Origin: Galerina marginata
Taxonomy: Eukaryota > Basidiomycota > Agaricomycetes > Agaricales > Galerinaceae
Reading direction: 5' to 3'
Assembly: GCA_023014335.1 (NCBI GenBank)
Contig: JAECYW010000008.1
Location: 558,001-622,000 of the forward strand
DNA: 64,000 nt
Shown: positions 24,872 to 36,173 of the stretch, piece by piece
How positions within the stretch are numbered: the first letter of the stretch is position 1
Layout of the letters: the number at the start of each line of letters is the position of its first letter
Program-made: the position numbers and the translations under genes
The notes under the pieces: generated by a model
The model's database searches: none
Told to the model about the DNA's origin: nothing
What the model saw: the letters and a program-made list of their open reading frames with translations, nothing else

Positions 24872-25202
24872 TATTATGAAGTGGCCGGAGATCAACAGAG
24901 GGGGTTTTGAAGTCAACCTCCCATGGGATTTCCCTACTTTTTAATAACAACATTCAGCTCATGATCTCGCTTGCAGGACGGACATGGCAGATTTCTTTGT
25001 ATTGACACAGCAGAGTGACATCTCCTTGATAACAGTTTGACAATCTTGAGAAGCTGAAGTGGTTATTCATAGAAGGAGGTGGCGGTAACGAGCCATACAT
25101 GGGCCTTGTTCATCACGAATATTCTCCGTAACTAGGAGTATCTGTAACACCAGGCGGTGATAATTCGAGTAAAAGATAGATGCTTCGGTTAGTGAGGAAC
25201 GC

Positions 25203-25838
25203 TTAAAGCCCGAACAGAATCCTGATTGGACGTTCAGTAAAGCACGCCACCTGCGAAAAACCAGATATAGGTAAGATACAGGTGCTAACCTGTGAATTGC
25301 GACTCCCTCCAGATTTTCCATAGGTAATACTATTATACTCGCGACACTCTCCTGGTACCGGGAACATTTCTCCCGGAGGTAGTGTCAAAAGCGTAGCCAA
25401 AATTACGATTTCCAGATATTCCAGGTTCGTTTCAAGATTACCATCAGCCTGCATTGAATCGGGGTCAAGAAAATCATGCTTCATTATGCTGTTCAGACCC
25501 ACCCTTTGGACTTTCCATTGCAGTTTGTCCTTCAAATACGGCACCACGACCTCAGGATCGAAAGACGCCAATCCCGAAAGCCTCTTGATGCCGTCATTCA
25601 GATGGACGAAACCTTCAATCACGCGAGAACCGGAACGAACAAAAACACTATGGCGCCCAACGAAGCTTGGGCCTTCGGGCCATTGTTCAGGATCCTCAGG
25701 CACTTCGCCGAGGAAGAAAGAAATGACGAGGTTGGTTCCAACGTTCCGTGGTGCGATATGCACCCGTGCTGTCCATTCCCAAAACGGAGAATTCTGAACG
25801 ATGGGCATGTTGTAATCAGCACCGGTAGATGAGTTCAT
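25203..25838 (-). CDS. Orphan tyrosinase C-terminal domain
   Basis: The protein matches only the C-terminal lid domain of fungal tyrosinases: FWEWTARVHIAPRNVGTNLV, FFLGEVPEDPEQWPEGPSFV, VIEGFVHLND, LDPEVV-like FDPEVVVPYLKDKLQW, and LPPGEMFPVPGECREY. The family domain normally caps the active site until it is cleaved. No HxxxH copper-binding catalytic domain lies upstream on this strand; an unrelated stretch and then the F-box gene occupy that space. The start at 25838 (MNSSTGADYNMPIVQNS) is chosen for the shortest leader; 25907 is possible. A 39-bp GTTAGC-CGCAG stretch near 25240 is in frame and is probably not an intron. Either a truncated tyrosinase gene or a stand-alone domain. Confidence 0.6.
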   Translation of the reverse strand: MNSSTGADYNMPIVQNSPFWEWTARVHIAPRNVGTNLVISFFLGEVPEDPEQWPEGPSFVGRHSVFVRSGSRVIEGFVHLNDGIKRLSGLASFDPEVVVPYLKDKLQWKVQRVGLNSIMKHDFLDPDSMQADGNLETNLEYLEIVILATLLTLPPGEMFPVPGECREYNSITYGKSGGSRNSQVSTCILPISGFSQVACFTERPIRILFGL

Positions 25839-25907
25839 GATCGACTTGATGGAGCTGAGTTGGGAGTCCCAACTCAGCTCGGGAGAAGGTTGGTTTTTAA
25901 GGCACAA

Positions 25908-26777
25908 TTCAGAGAGCCATTAGGGGCTGTGCGGGTCTGGTGCTCCTTGGTAAGTCATGTGATGGAGACGCGTGCACAAACAACTTCAAACGATGCGCGC
26001 TGGGCGGACATGGGCAGGACGAATATACTTATAATGGTCGTTTGACCCCATGAATATTGACTTCGGAACAACGGAACTTGATTTATAACGACCATAAAAG
26101 TGGCAAACGTGCCTACCCATGTACAGCCTTTAGGAGTCCTAATAATAGGAGCTTGCGTTTGTGATGTCGCCCCATAAGCCCTGGAGTTGGCGTCATAACC
26201 GAGGCTTGGTACATAAATACGTGGCTAATGTACATACTGTACATACAATTTCATACTCTACAACATGTTGACCTAGAAAAGGAGGAATAAACTTCAAAAT
26301 ACTGGCAATCGGATTCGACATCATGGAGGTAAGTACGCAATTGAAGGGAAAATGCATGAAGACGTGAGTAAGCATGTGAAGAATCGTGAGATGACGATAA
26401 AGAAAAGAAGGTGAGGGCGAGGATGGTATGCAAGAGATCATCGGAAATGACAGCGTAAACAGAAAGCGTGATGAGAGTAGAGCGAAAATTGTGGCCGGAC
26501 GAAAAGCAGGGATGCAAGAGTACTGTCTGAGAAGGCTTCATATCGTGGTTCCCGATCAGAAAAACGAGGACAGCATGCGTCAATGACAAGTAGCTATGCA
26601 TGTCCTTCGTCGCGTGGTACCGGGTGTTGAATGTGGTCTTAGGGTCGCTGGAAGCTCTGTTGAAAACGACAACCAGACATTTCTCGAAGCCTACATAAAC
26701 CAACACAAATAATTAGGCGCGATATGAGAAGAACAGTTTTAAAAATACTTACACTCGTCCGAACACGTTCCATGAGG
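25908..26777. other. Spacer with one unexplained minus-strand frame
   Basis: A 151-codon frame (26251-26706, minus) reads GFEKCLVVVFNRASSDPKTT and continues with mixed polar and hydrophobic residues. It is preceded by a TATGTAG acceptor-like site and a GTAAGT just past the F-box gene stop, so it could be a 3' exon of that gene if the preceding frame shifts. No family is recognised. Confidence 0.3.
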
Positions 26778-28656
26778 TCAAAGAGAAAGTACTTTGACGA
26801 ACCTCGGACGCTTCTCTTTGAAATCCCCGCCCCCTTTATCCAGTCTATGTCTAAATCTTCTCAGAAACGGGACACCAAGCATCGGGATCCCTCTCTCCAC
26901 GACCATCAGTGCATCCGCTCGGCCATCCTTGTCTGTAACGACGTCGTACGTGCCTTCCTGCTTAAGATGGTTTGGACAACGTTCTCTCGCCCACCGAATA
27001 TTGATCTGCTTCAGCGACGGATTATATCTAAGGATGCGAAGAGCGGTGGAAAGCATGCTTTCGTCGATGTATTTGTGGCCTTTTGTCAGTGAGAAGCGCT
27101 TGAGTTCGGGCAGGAGGTACAGTTGGGTTATTAGCTGCTTTAGGGGTTTCTGGATCGTAGTAAAATAATTCATTAGCAAGGAAAATGCGGTAGAATAGAA
27201 CGAGAAACTTACAACAGTAAATGAGGTGGTACACATAAAGTGGAAATCTGTAAGTTTAGGACAGGCCGTCAATATCGAGTAGAAAAAATGCGTGTGGTCT
27301 CTGCTGGGGTCGAAGACATGCGTCCAGATATCCAGACTCGTCAAGTTCGTTAGACTCCGAAGAATGGGGCAAACTGTCCCAAGCCGGCTCTCATAAACGG
27401 GTTCACAGGTCAGGTCGAGCGTTTCCACTGCGTCTGGATTCGGTAGCTCTGCCAGCTGCTGATACACCCCAATGAATGTGTCAAGTACCGGGAGAGCGCC
27501 AGAAGAAAGGTGCATGGGGATAGTATCCGGCGACATCCAGCGTTTGAAGTTCCATAGGAATCGGATGTATTTGAGGTCTGTGTGAAGGTCGAGGAAGTGA
27601 CCTAGTGAAGGCTCGGACGTGCCGGCCAGGGCGGGTGGGCCTAAGGAGAAGTCGGACTGGTACCCGAACGAGCCGAGTGTGAGGGTGTGCAGTTTTGGCC
27701 AGTGCCCTTCTGTTATGCGGTCAAAATCGAATACGCGGGCGGAGGACGAGAAGCTGCAAATCGCGAGCTCTTGAAGCTCTGGACATCGATGGATGAGCAT
27801 CTCCCAAAACCGTGGCGGGATTTCTTCAAGAGTTGGGAAGAGTTCTGTAGTGTGGCGTTAAGCATGACAACGTACATTAGCGGATTACTAGAACAATACC
27901 TGATCCACCTAGACCGTGGCGTACGATCAGCGAAAAGCTGGTGAGGTTGGAAAAATCGAATAGCGTGCTGGCGGGATCCAGAGGTCGTGTACCGACGTTG
28001 GAGAATACGCTCCTCAGTTCAGGACAACTATGTTTTAAGCGTCAGCATCGTAACGCTGCGGTGGAGCGGCATGGAGACGAACTTTGATCGCAACGTCTCC
28101 CAGAGCGAGTCAATGGGCAGCTCTAGTCCGTCCCAGTCAAAAGTGTGCATCGTAATGAGATCCTTCGAGATGTCCTCAATCATTGACACGACCCAGGCTT
28201 CGCTGAGTTGCTCATCGGGTCTTGGCCATGCAAGGTAGTAATTTGGTCGAACCGCGAGTTTCTTGATGTAACCACATATGTCCTTACGGCCTTTCAGCAT
28301 CTTCAACGTGACTCTGCAGTTCTTGCTTGACTTCAGAGTCACTGTTTCGTACAGAGCAGGCATCAACAACCCTCGTAAATGGGACGACTGGGCGCCAATA
28401 AGCCTTTCATGAAGTCAGGAAAGAAGAAAGGACGTACTGTCAAGCTGAAGCTTAAGATGTCCGACGCGGACAGCAGATCAACGATCTCCCTAATAATGTC
28501 CGCTGGTATAGACCCCACCGCTGCCGTTGTCGGTATCGAGCCATAGATGGATGTCCGTGTTGAAAGAGGAAGTTGAAAGAGAGTCTTGAGGCTTCGTCGT
28601 CGATTGCTCTTCGCCATCGTCTCGCACACAGAGTCGTAGTTCGGCCCACGCTCCAT
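26778..28656 (-). CDS. F-box protein with leucine-rich-like repeats
   Basis: Predicted SCF ubiquitin-ligase substrate adaptor. The N-terminal F-box is GSIPADIIREIVDLLSASDI followed by LSFSLTVRPFF. The middle (28028-28369) has LPALYETVTLKSSKNCRVTL-type strands. The long 3' exon has repeating leucine-rich strands such as CPELQELAICSF, LHTLTLGSFGY, LTSLDIWTH, LTDFHF and LKRFSLTKGHKY. This order is typical of large agaric F-box families. At least three introns are needed. The start is 28656 or 28617 (MAKSNRRRSLKT). The stop at 26778 may be premature if the downstream minus-strand frame is an extra exon. Confidence 0.7.
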
Positions 28657-28865
28657 TGGTAGAAGAACAAGAAAACAGAAATAAGGACAAGATGGGAGCA
28701 GCCCCAGAAGGGCAGCGCGAATGTTGTGCGTGCTATGGACGCTCTGTCTAAGAACTCAAGGCTGCATGCACTAATGTTACCAAAAGCAGGTATTGGACAT
28801 TGATTGGACAGCCACGTTTTTCCCACATGAATCTTATCTTATCTCTTCATTAGGTTCCGTTGTGA

Positions 28866-29894
28866 GTGCACTTCGTATTGACAGAGCTTACATATAACTA
28901 CTCAGAAACAAATTTTCCTAAACTTCGAAAGAATAAAAGAGCTAATCCAAGGCCTCCGATGGTCGGTTTCGGGTGGGGTAGTGGTGGACTCGCAAGACCC
29001 CATCGGAACTCCGATTGCGATATTCATCAACCCGGCGCTCCTCGGGTCGGTGTAGTTGTACCTGTATTATTATTAGCAACAAGGACGAGTTAATGACATA
29101 TTCCCAGTTCCTGTAAGAGGGTAGTATGCAACGCCTATAACTCTGAACGGTGTACCTTGATCGAGCGAGCAGAAACTAGCCGGTCGAGTTGAATATTATC
29201 AACAAATTTGTTGCACAGAACTTTCAAGCGCCGAGGATTGTGGGCTGTTTGTTGACGGCTTAAAGGCGATTTCCAACAGCGGGACGGATTTAGTTCGTGT
29301 TGTCCTCGAGATTGTAGCGCTTATTTATTGCCTGCAGTCGCACGAGATATCATGACCTTTCTTCTCTCGGAACACCCGGAATGCATAGCCAGGAAAAAGG
29401 GTAACACATAACATGAGTTGACGAGTAAGGGACAAGGTAAAACTTAATGCGTGTGTACCCAAGTACTGCTCGAAACTTCACGATAGCGCCCGCCATTATT
29501 GGATATGTAGATTACACTCTAGACTTGCACTGGCGTCGTTGGGTGAAATATTTCGTAGCACCCTGGAGAATATTCTCACCTATGTCCATGTATTTACAGA
29601 ACAATTAACTCCAGACTTCCCGTTGTTTGTCAAGGTCAGCTAACGTGGTTGTCGCTATCCACCGCAGTTGACAAAATGAACGGGATATGATTTTACATTA
29701 CATATTGGAGTCGATGGGATCAAAATGAAGTAGCACCGGCGGTTGATGTTCCATTTCTTATACGGACAGCCGGACAAAAATGGAGAATCGTCATTTAAAA
29801 ATGGGAACCAGAGCATGTAGTAAACAATTATGTATTTATGGATATCACTTTTCTACATTTATGGCCGATGTCATAAGAGGGAAGACAAAGAGAA
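28866..29894. other. Intergenic, no gene seen
   Basis: About 1 kb without a recognisable coding frame, repeat or RNA gene. It holds the 5' flank of the F-box gene and the 3' flank of the PTR2 gene. Confidence 0.4.
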
Positions 29895-32800
29895 TCAAAG
29901 GTGGCGCTTCTCGTCATGAAGGGCGTTTACATGACCCTCGTCCATGTTATTGAGTTCATCTTCTCTCGCGTCCAGATCTTTGACCGACCACCAGAATATA
30001 CACCCAACAACGAACGCAAGTACGCCCATGACAGCGTAGTTCCACACAAGCAACGGATCAGCCGATAAGGCTAAGTATAAAGAATGTCAGCTCGTATGCT
30101 GGTGAAACAAGGTGCGGGAGGTGTACTCACAAACAAAGGCTTCTCCCAGAGCTGAAGCAACCGCGGACATGAATAGGAAGATAGACATGACGAGGGACCG
30201 CATATTCTTCGGCGCTTTTGTGAATGCATATTCCAGCCCTGTAATTGAGGCCAGTATTTCGCTGATGGCAATAAGGATGTAACTTTTACATAGCGTTAGA
30301 TTCCGATGAAGAAATGCGCTAAATATTGATGAAAAGGACGTACGCGCCGGTCTGAATCCAGACATTAAGGGGAGAAACATTCGGAGCTTCGCAATCGGCT
30401 GCGTGGTTACCGCATGGACTCGTCTACAACCCAATATGAGCAAGGAATTTCTCGAATACAGAAAAGCGAAGGCAAATCCAACCTTGTAAATGTAATGTTG
30501 AACGACTGCGGCCCATACCATAGCAGCCGCGCCAGTCATAAAGCCTGCGGTAATTTTCTTCAAGGCAGTGAAATTCAGCCCCATACGACGAAGAGCAGGA
30601 TAAAACTATAAAATTTTAAGACGAGGAACATCAGGGGCTAGCAAGCGAATTGGCACTCACGAAAACATCACAAATAGGAATGAGAATGATCAAGGCAAAT
30701 GGATCTAAATTCGATAAAACGTCGTTCGGGAGACCATGGGTGGACATTTCAGCTGCCTGCGACGTCAAGTTGTTATTTAATTGATTGTAAGTAAGCCCTT
30801 TTTGAGAGAAGATCAGCTGTCTTCAGATGACGATGAAATATGATAATTACAATATATCGGGAACCAGCAGAAAACGCCGCAGGCCTTGACACCGCGTTGA
30901 ACCTCGTCGACCCATTGGTCGTCGAAAGTCATCCAGGCCGGCTTGCTTTCCGGAGTTTGCCTGCTCGGTTTTGCGTTCTCCCAGAATCCAGGAGCACTGA
31001 AATTGCGGTACATCTTGAAGGGGTTCAGACTCCATTTTCCACGGGCAGCGAATCGCCAGAGTCGAAGGGCTGAGGCCAAGACTGACCCGGTCGGTGGAGA
31101 GCGGGCGTAGCGATTCCTTCCAATAAACAATACAATTGGGCACAGGAGGAAGGCCACAGTAGGGAGAGTATAGGCAAGATAGAACCCGACGAACTACGCA
31201 GGTGCGAGAGTGAAATTGGGTAGGATAAAGTCTACAATGGACCAGACTTACTTTCTCCGAGTAGGTCATGCCAATTTGGCCCACCAGTGCACCAATATTA
31301 ATGAAGAGATAGAAATACTAGGATATAACAGCATGAAATGAGATCAGTCAAATCACAAACCAGAAAAGACAATCACCATGTAAATTCTTGAGACCGTAAG
31401 CGCCGGGTCGACGATGACTTTCTCACCAGACTTGGTGGTAATTACGAACAATTTGGTTCGCTTATATTGTTCCGCAACGAGAGGAGAGATATTAGCTTTG
31501 AAGAGGCCAGTACCTATGAACTTTATGGATGAAGCACTGAGAGAAACCGCAAGGACATGAACTTACCGAAACCCATGACGATCAGAGCCACGCAGAAAGC
31601 ACCGATAGCGCCGTGACCGTCAATAACCCCTGGAATGGCTGAGATAATGAGGATGATGTGTCCAATAAGTGCTATGAGGACTGCAACGCAGACAGTGTTG
31701 AAACGGCCCCAATAAGTATCGGCAATGTAGGCTCCCAATAGGGGTGTGACATAGCACCTGCAGAATGAGGGTACCATGTTAAACTGTGTCGTGTGCTGGT
31801 AAATATCCACTCACCAGAACTGATAGAACGTCGTCAAACCCGTGGAAGCGCGCTGGCCCATGTTTAAAGCGCCGGATTGGCCGTTCAGGCCTCCTGCACC
31901 TGTATGGGAGCCGGGAGGCAGAGGTTTCTGAATGAAATTCGTCTGGAAGATACTCAGTATTACGAACACCTGCCACAATATCGTCGAGCTTACAAAAACG
32001 ACACTGGATCCATAAAACTGTGGGAGGAGTGTTTCAGATGGCACAACTGTAAGGAATTCCGTAAGCTAGACTCACAGAAAACCGTTCTGCCAGTTCGACG
32101 ATGGCAATTACTGGATGAAAAGGGTTAGTATAGGCCATGAGCATTACGATCTGAATGGCTCACGATATGCGCTCCAAGGAATATTATCAGCGACACGGCG
32201 CAATGTCGCCCTTTCGTCATCGGTTGGAAAGGTGAGCCCATCATGAATTCCGTCAAGTTCCTCCTCGTGCAAGTTCGAATGCAGATCAGGAGACTCGCTA
32301 TGATGTCTTTTAAGGTAGGGCTCATGCACGCCCACACTACATCACGTGAGTAAGCGTGACAATTTCCGAGAATCCACCATTTGTCTAATAGCGCTTGCAC
32401 AAAAGGGAAATTCCCTTATCGAGCTGCAGGGCACTCTAGGGAATAGATATATCAAGGGTGTACTGCGACCCTTTTTTTGAATTAGGACGTTGTTGAGATG
32501 CTAATAGAGAAATACATCAATTTCCACCACATTTTCGCGCTTAAGGAGACTGAAAAGCCAGCATCCATGCCTAGGAGGGCTCTAGGAGTCCTCAGAAACT
32601 TAGGAAAATGGGCCAGTGGTATTACTAAAAAGACCAAGAAGGAAAGGTCCAAGAAAGGAATTTCAGAACCGACGTCAAAGCCCGGTGGGAAGGAGAACAA
32701 GGTGCCGGTATGTCATTTGACACTTCCGGACGCGTTTTTCAAGCCTCATTGTTGTCTAAACTACCCAGGGTGTCAGAAAGTCGCGTAAGAAAGTCATTTT

Positions 32801-35292
32801 ACGTGAAGTTCTCACCAACGACACGCCAGACAGCGTTGATGCCGACACGCGTCCGCTTATTGTCCTTAATGACACGACGCGTCAAAGCGTGTGTAACGCG
32901 TTTGGTGATGGCTCCGAGGTTCAAATTCAATGTTAGCAACTTTTAAAATGTTTTCTAACTGAAATTTAGACTGTGGCAACAGAATTTACCTCTTCTGTTG
33001 AGGTGGAAACCAATATTCCAGAAATATGTCAAGAACTCACTGGATTAGTCTTGACAGAAGGCCTGGAAGTTGATTCAGTATTCGAGACTCCCATTCGTAC
33101 TCCTCCGGATGCCGAGTCCGATTCCGAATCCGACTATGATCGTGATTCAGAACGCGAGGATGCCATGGTGTCGGACACGCGACCTGCAACAAAGTTCACG
33201 CGAGGTCACACAAGAAACCGCGGGGCTGTCGGCACTTCTTGGGAACATAGAAAGCCGCCCACCGAATTGGAAGCTTTGGACGCGCTTGACGAAATAAGAA
33301 GCTTACTGCGACCGGAGAGACAGAGCCTCAAGGGTAAACAGCCGAAACAGAAACGGTACATGGCATCCAAAGTCCAAGGTTGGAGCAGCACTATTTTAAC
33401 AAATGTGCAACGCTTTCTCAATTTATTCACCCGAGAAAATTCAAAAACGAGAGGACAATGGACCGCATCATCGGAGCAGGCTGCCGCAACAATGGATAAA
33501 TCGTCGCGTAACACGCCGAAGACACTTCGAGAGCATGCCAAGAAATTTATCGCAACCAAGAAACCTCCAAACAATCCTTATGGTACATGGACTCAGTCCC
33601 GCATCGATGCCGACGAAGAATTTGCGCAGGAAATTAATCTGTATCTCCAGTCAAAGGGAAAATATGTCAAGGCAAACGATATTTCAATGTTTCTCAATGA
33701 CAAGGACGTTCAGCAGAAATGGGGACTCAAGAAGACAATCGCAAAAGCGACGGCCAAACGCTGGATGAAGAAGCTCGGATACCGATGGGTAAAGAACCAC
33801 AAGGGGCAATATGTTGACGGCCACGAGCGTAAAGATGTTGTCGACTATCGACAGGATGTTTACCTCCCAAGGTGGTATGAACTCCAGCCCCGAATGCGAA
33901 CCTGGGACAACGACGGAGTTGAGGAACCTTCAAATCTTGCTCCTGGGATTACGCCTGTTGTCACACATTTCCATGACGAGTCCATTTATTACGCAAATGA
34001 TCGGCGTCAGGCGCAGTGGGTTCATAAAGACGCATCCCCCACTCCCTACGCAAAAGGTGAAGGTGCTTCGATGATGACCGCCCTATACTTCTCGCCTGAT
34101 CACGGGTACCTTCGCTCACCGGACACAAAGGAAGATTCTCGAGTCATCCTTAAACCTGGAAAAAACCGCGACGGCTATTTTGATAATGACGACATTCTCG
34201 CCCAGGCTACAACCGCTATGGATGTCTGTGAAAAATACTACCCAAATGAAAAACACGTCTTTATTTTTGACAACGCGACTACTCATCTCAAACGCGCCGA
34301 CAATGCCTTATCCGCTCGAAAAATGCCCAAGTTCACTCCAAAACTGGGTACCAATTGGGGAATTGAAGTTTCAAAGCGCAGTGCCGACGGAAATATTGAA
34401 CATGACATCCATGGAAAGCCTCTCAAAGTAAAAATAAAGATGGGCCCCGGCTATTTTGCAAATGGTACTCCTCAAGATTTTTATTTCCCAGATGGTCATC
34501 CTCGTGCTGGTATATTCAAAGGGATGGCTATAATTCTTCAAGAAAGGGGCTACACCTGGGCAAATGATCTCCGAGCTGAATGTCCAAAATTCAAATGCGC
34601 ACCCGGTGCGACACGCTGCTGCTGTCGACGCATTTTATACATGGAGCCAGACTTTGTCAATGTCAAGTCACTGCTCGAAGAACACTGTGCAAAGCGAGGC
34701 TTTGAAGTTTTATTCCTTCCCAAGTTCCATTGCGAACTTAATCCCCTTGAAATGGTGTGGGGGCGGTCAAAATTTCATTACCGATTGAATCCTCCTTCCA
34801 CCAAGGAAGAAGATCTCGAAGCCAACATGATAGAGTCACTTGAAAAGGTCACTATTGAAGAAATGCGAAGGTCTGTAAATTCTTTATATTGCAATACAAG
34901 ATTCTTACAATGTTATTCTTTATCCTGGTAGATTTTCACGACGTTCACGTCGCTTCACAGATGCTTACAACCTTGGCCTAACGGGAAAAGAAGCAGCATG
35001 GGCAAGCAAAAAATACCGCGGACACCGTTGTATGCCCACCACACTCATGGAAGACATGGAGAAGGCAGGCTTACGATAATAGATACACTTTTAATACATC
35101 ATCTTCACCCATTCCACACTGATCAACTTCACAATTGCTCAGAGGCGCGGCGGGGCGCCTATTTAGTGTCAGTGGGAAAATGAACCGTCACAGGACGTCA
35201 CATGCACGTGATATGGTGAGGTGGTGCATGAGCCCTACCTTAACATCGGCAAGTGCCACGACAGCGTCTGCGTCGTGTTGAAGGCCTGCCAT
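29895..35292 (-). CDS. POT/PTR2 proton-coupled peptide transporter, exon 1 split by a transposon
   Basis: Plasma-membrane symporter for di- and tripeptides. The ATG at 35292 starts MAGLQHDADAVVALADV; the element at 32314-35239 then interrupts the exon, which resumes KRHHSESPDLHSNLHEEELD and GLTFPTDDERATLRRVADNI, the conserved start of the fungal family. Family signatures follow: ELAERFS then FYGSSVVFV, TFYQFW with YVTPLLGAYIADTYWGR, and YFYLFINIGALVGQIGMTYSE. The last exon gives DPLLVWNYAVMGVLAFVVGC and ends EKRHL at 29895. The frame is continuous across the element once one TTAA copy is discounted. Everything downstream looks intact, so the disruption may be recent. No in-frame ATG lies between the element and the first helix. 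Confidence 0.8.
32314..35239 (+). mobile_element. DNA transposon with TTAA (or TA) target duplication
   Basis: Inverted ends begin GGTAGGGCTCATGCAC on the left and are mirrored at the right; after a few mismatches the ends again share an ATATCACGTG/ACATCACGTG segment. Both ends are bordered by TTAA (32310-32313, 35240-35243), so the target duplication is TTAA, or TA if the ends are read two bases longer. It encodes one DDE transposase on the plus strand, opposite to the host gene. The element is 2.93 kb and appears complete. Confidence 0.85.
32567..35079 (+). CDS. DDE superfamily transposase
   Basis: Four exons: 32567-32707 (MPRRALGVLRNLGKWASGIT), 32781-32918, 32970-34870 and 34932-35079, giving about 775 residues with consistent phases. 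The central part has a helix-turn-helix-like region (YVKANDISMFLNDKDVQQKW, AKATAKRWMKKLGYRW). The catalytic core has HDESIYYAND (first Asp), VFIFDNATTH (second Asp) and PKFHCELNPLEMVWGRSK (Glu), followed by CCRR-type cysteines upstream. The last intron joins EEMRR to FSRRSRRFTDAY and the end KEAAWASKKYRGHRC is the usual end of this basidiomycete DDE group. All key residues are present and no stop interrupts it, so it may be active. Confidence 0.85.
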
Positions 35293-35716
35293 TTAACTAT
35301 AAAATGGGTGGGGAATATTTGGTCGATTGGAAGGGAGAGGGTTCAATCGGCTGATCTGCCAATGTTAATTTTCGACGGAGAAGAGGATGAGATAGCGCAA
35401 ATTATGACGCTTTTATAGGCGTGGGGCGATAGTGGAGCTGTTCAGCTATATTCCACTGCTTGATCTTGTGCCCTCCCTTATCATTCGTGCCTGTGATAAG
35501 AAATTAAACGAGGGTAGCCAGATGAGGGTAAAATCACATACGTCAGTGAGGAGCGAGGCCGCAAGCTTCAAATCCACCTGGACGGGAGCGCCTCGAACAC
35601 CCCAGCCTTCGTTACCACCACTGTACCCATTGGTCATTTCTTTGACAAATGCGAGCGACTTATGAGTGATGGCTATATGACACGGTCGTGTGACTTAACA
35701 AAATCATCGAGGCCTT

Positions 35717-36173
35717 CACTGCTGACACGAGAGTTTTTTAGGCGCAGTAGAATATCGGTAAAATAGTATCTAGCTTGTTTAAGTTGTAAATAAATTTTGT
35801 TGTCCGTGAAATTCATTATTGTCCCGAGATGTACGCTCAGCTAACATTTGCCTAAAATTTAAACAAGCCAGATACTATTTTAGCATAATTTTAGCCGACT
35901 TACAGAAGTTGGGGGTTGGCTATTGTTGCTTCTGTCGCCCGCCAACTTCATAGAAAATAACAACTCTAGGTTGACCCGGGACTTCTTAAGGTAGGCTAAA
36001 ATCTTTCGGAAATAATATCTAGGTTGTTTAAATTTCAGATGGATTTCAACCTAATATAGAGTCCAAGACAATAAGAAGTTTCACGTGCTATAAAATTCGT
36101 CTAAAATTTAAACAAGCTAAATACTATTTTATCCATATTTTAGGCCACATAAGGAAGTTCCGTGCCAGCAGTG
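35717..36173. mobile_element. Inverted-repeat element with nested foldbacks
   Basis: The ends match as CACTGCTGACACG (35717) and CGTGCCAGCAGTG (to 36173), 12 of 13 bases. Inside are two hairpin pairs: TAAAATAGTATCTAGCTTGT (35759) with its partner near 35856-35882, and AATAATATCTAGGTTGTTTA (36010) with its partner near 36102-36131. An outer arm ACTTCTTAAGGTAGGCTAAA (35981) pairs with 36135-36160. There is no coding frame. It looks like a MITE in which an inner unit has been duplicated. Confidence 0.6.

Noticed and set aside
26251..26706. Catalytic domain of the orphan tyrosinase
   Set aside because: It has no HxxxH copper-ligand pattern and no similarity to tyrosinase.
32973..34931. The 652-codon frame taken alone as the whole transposase
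   Set aside because: It opens on GTG and ends inside the MRR motif. Splice sites on both sides add conserved N- and C-terminal parts.
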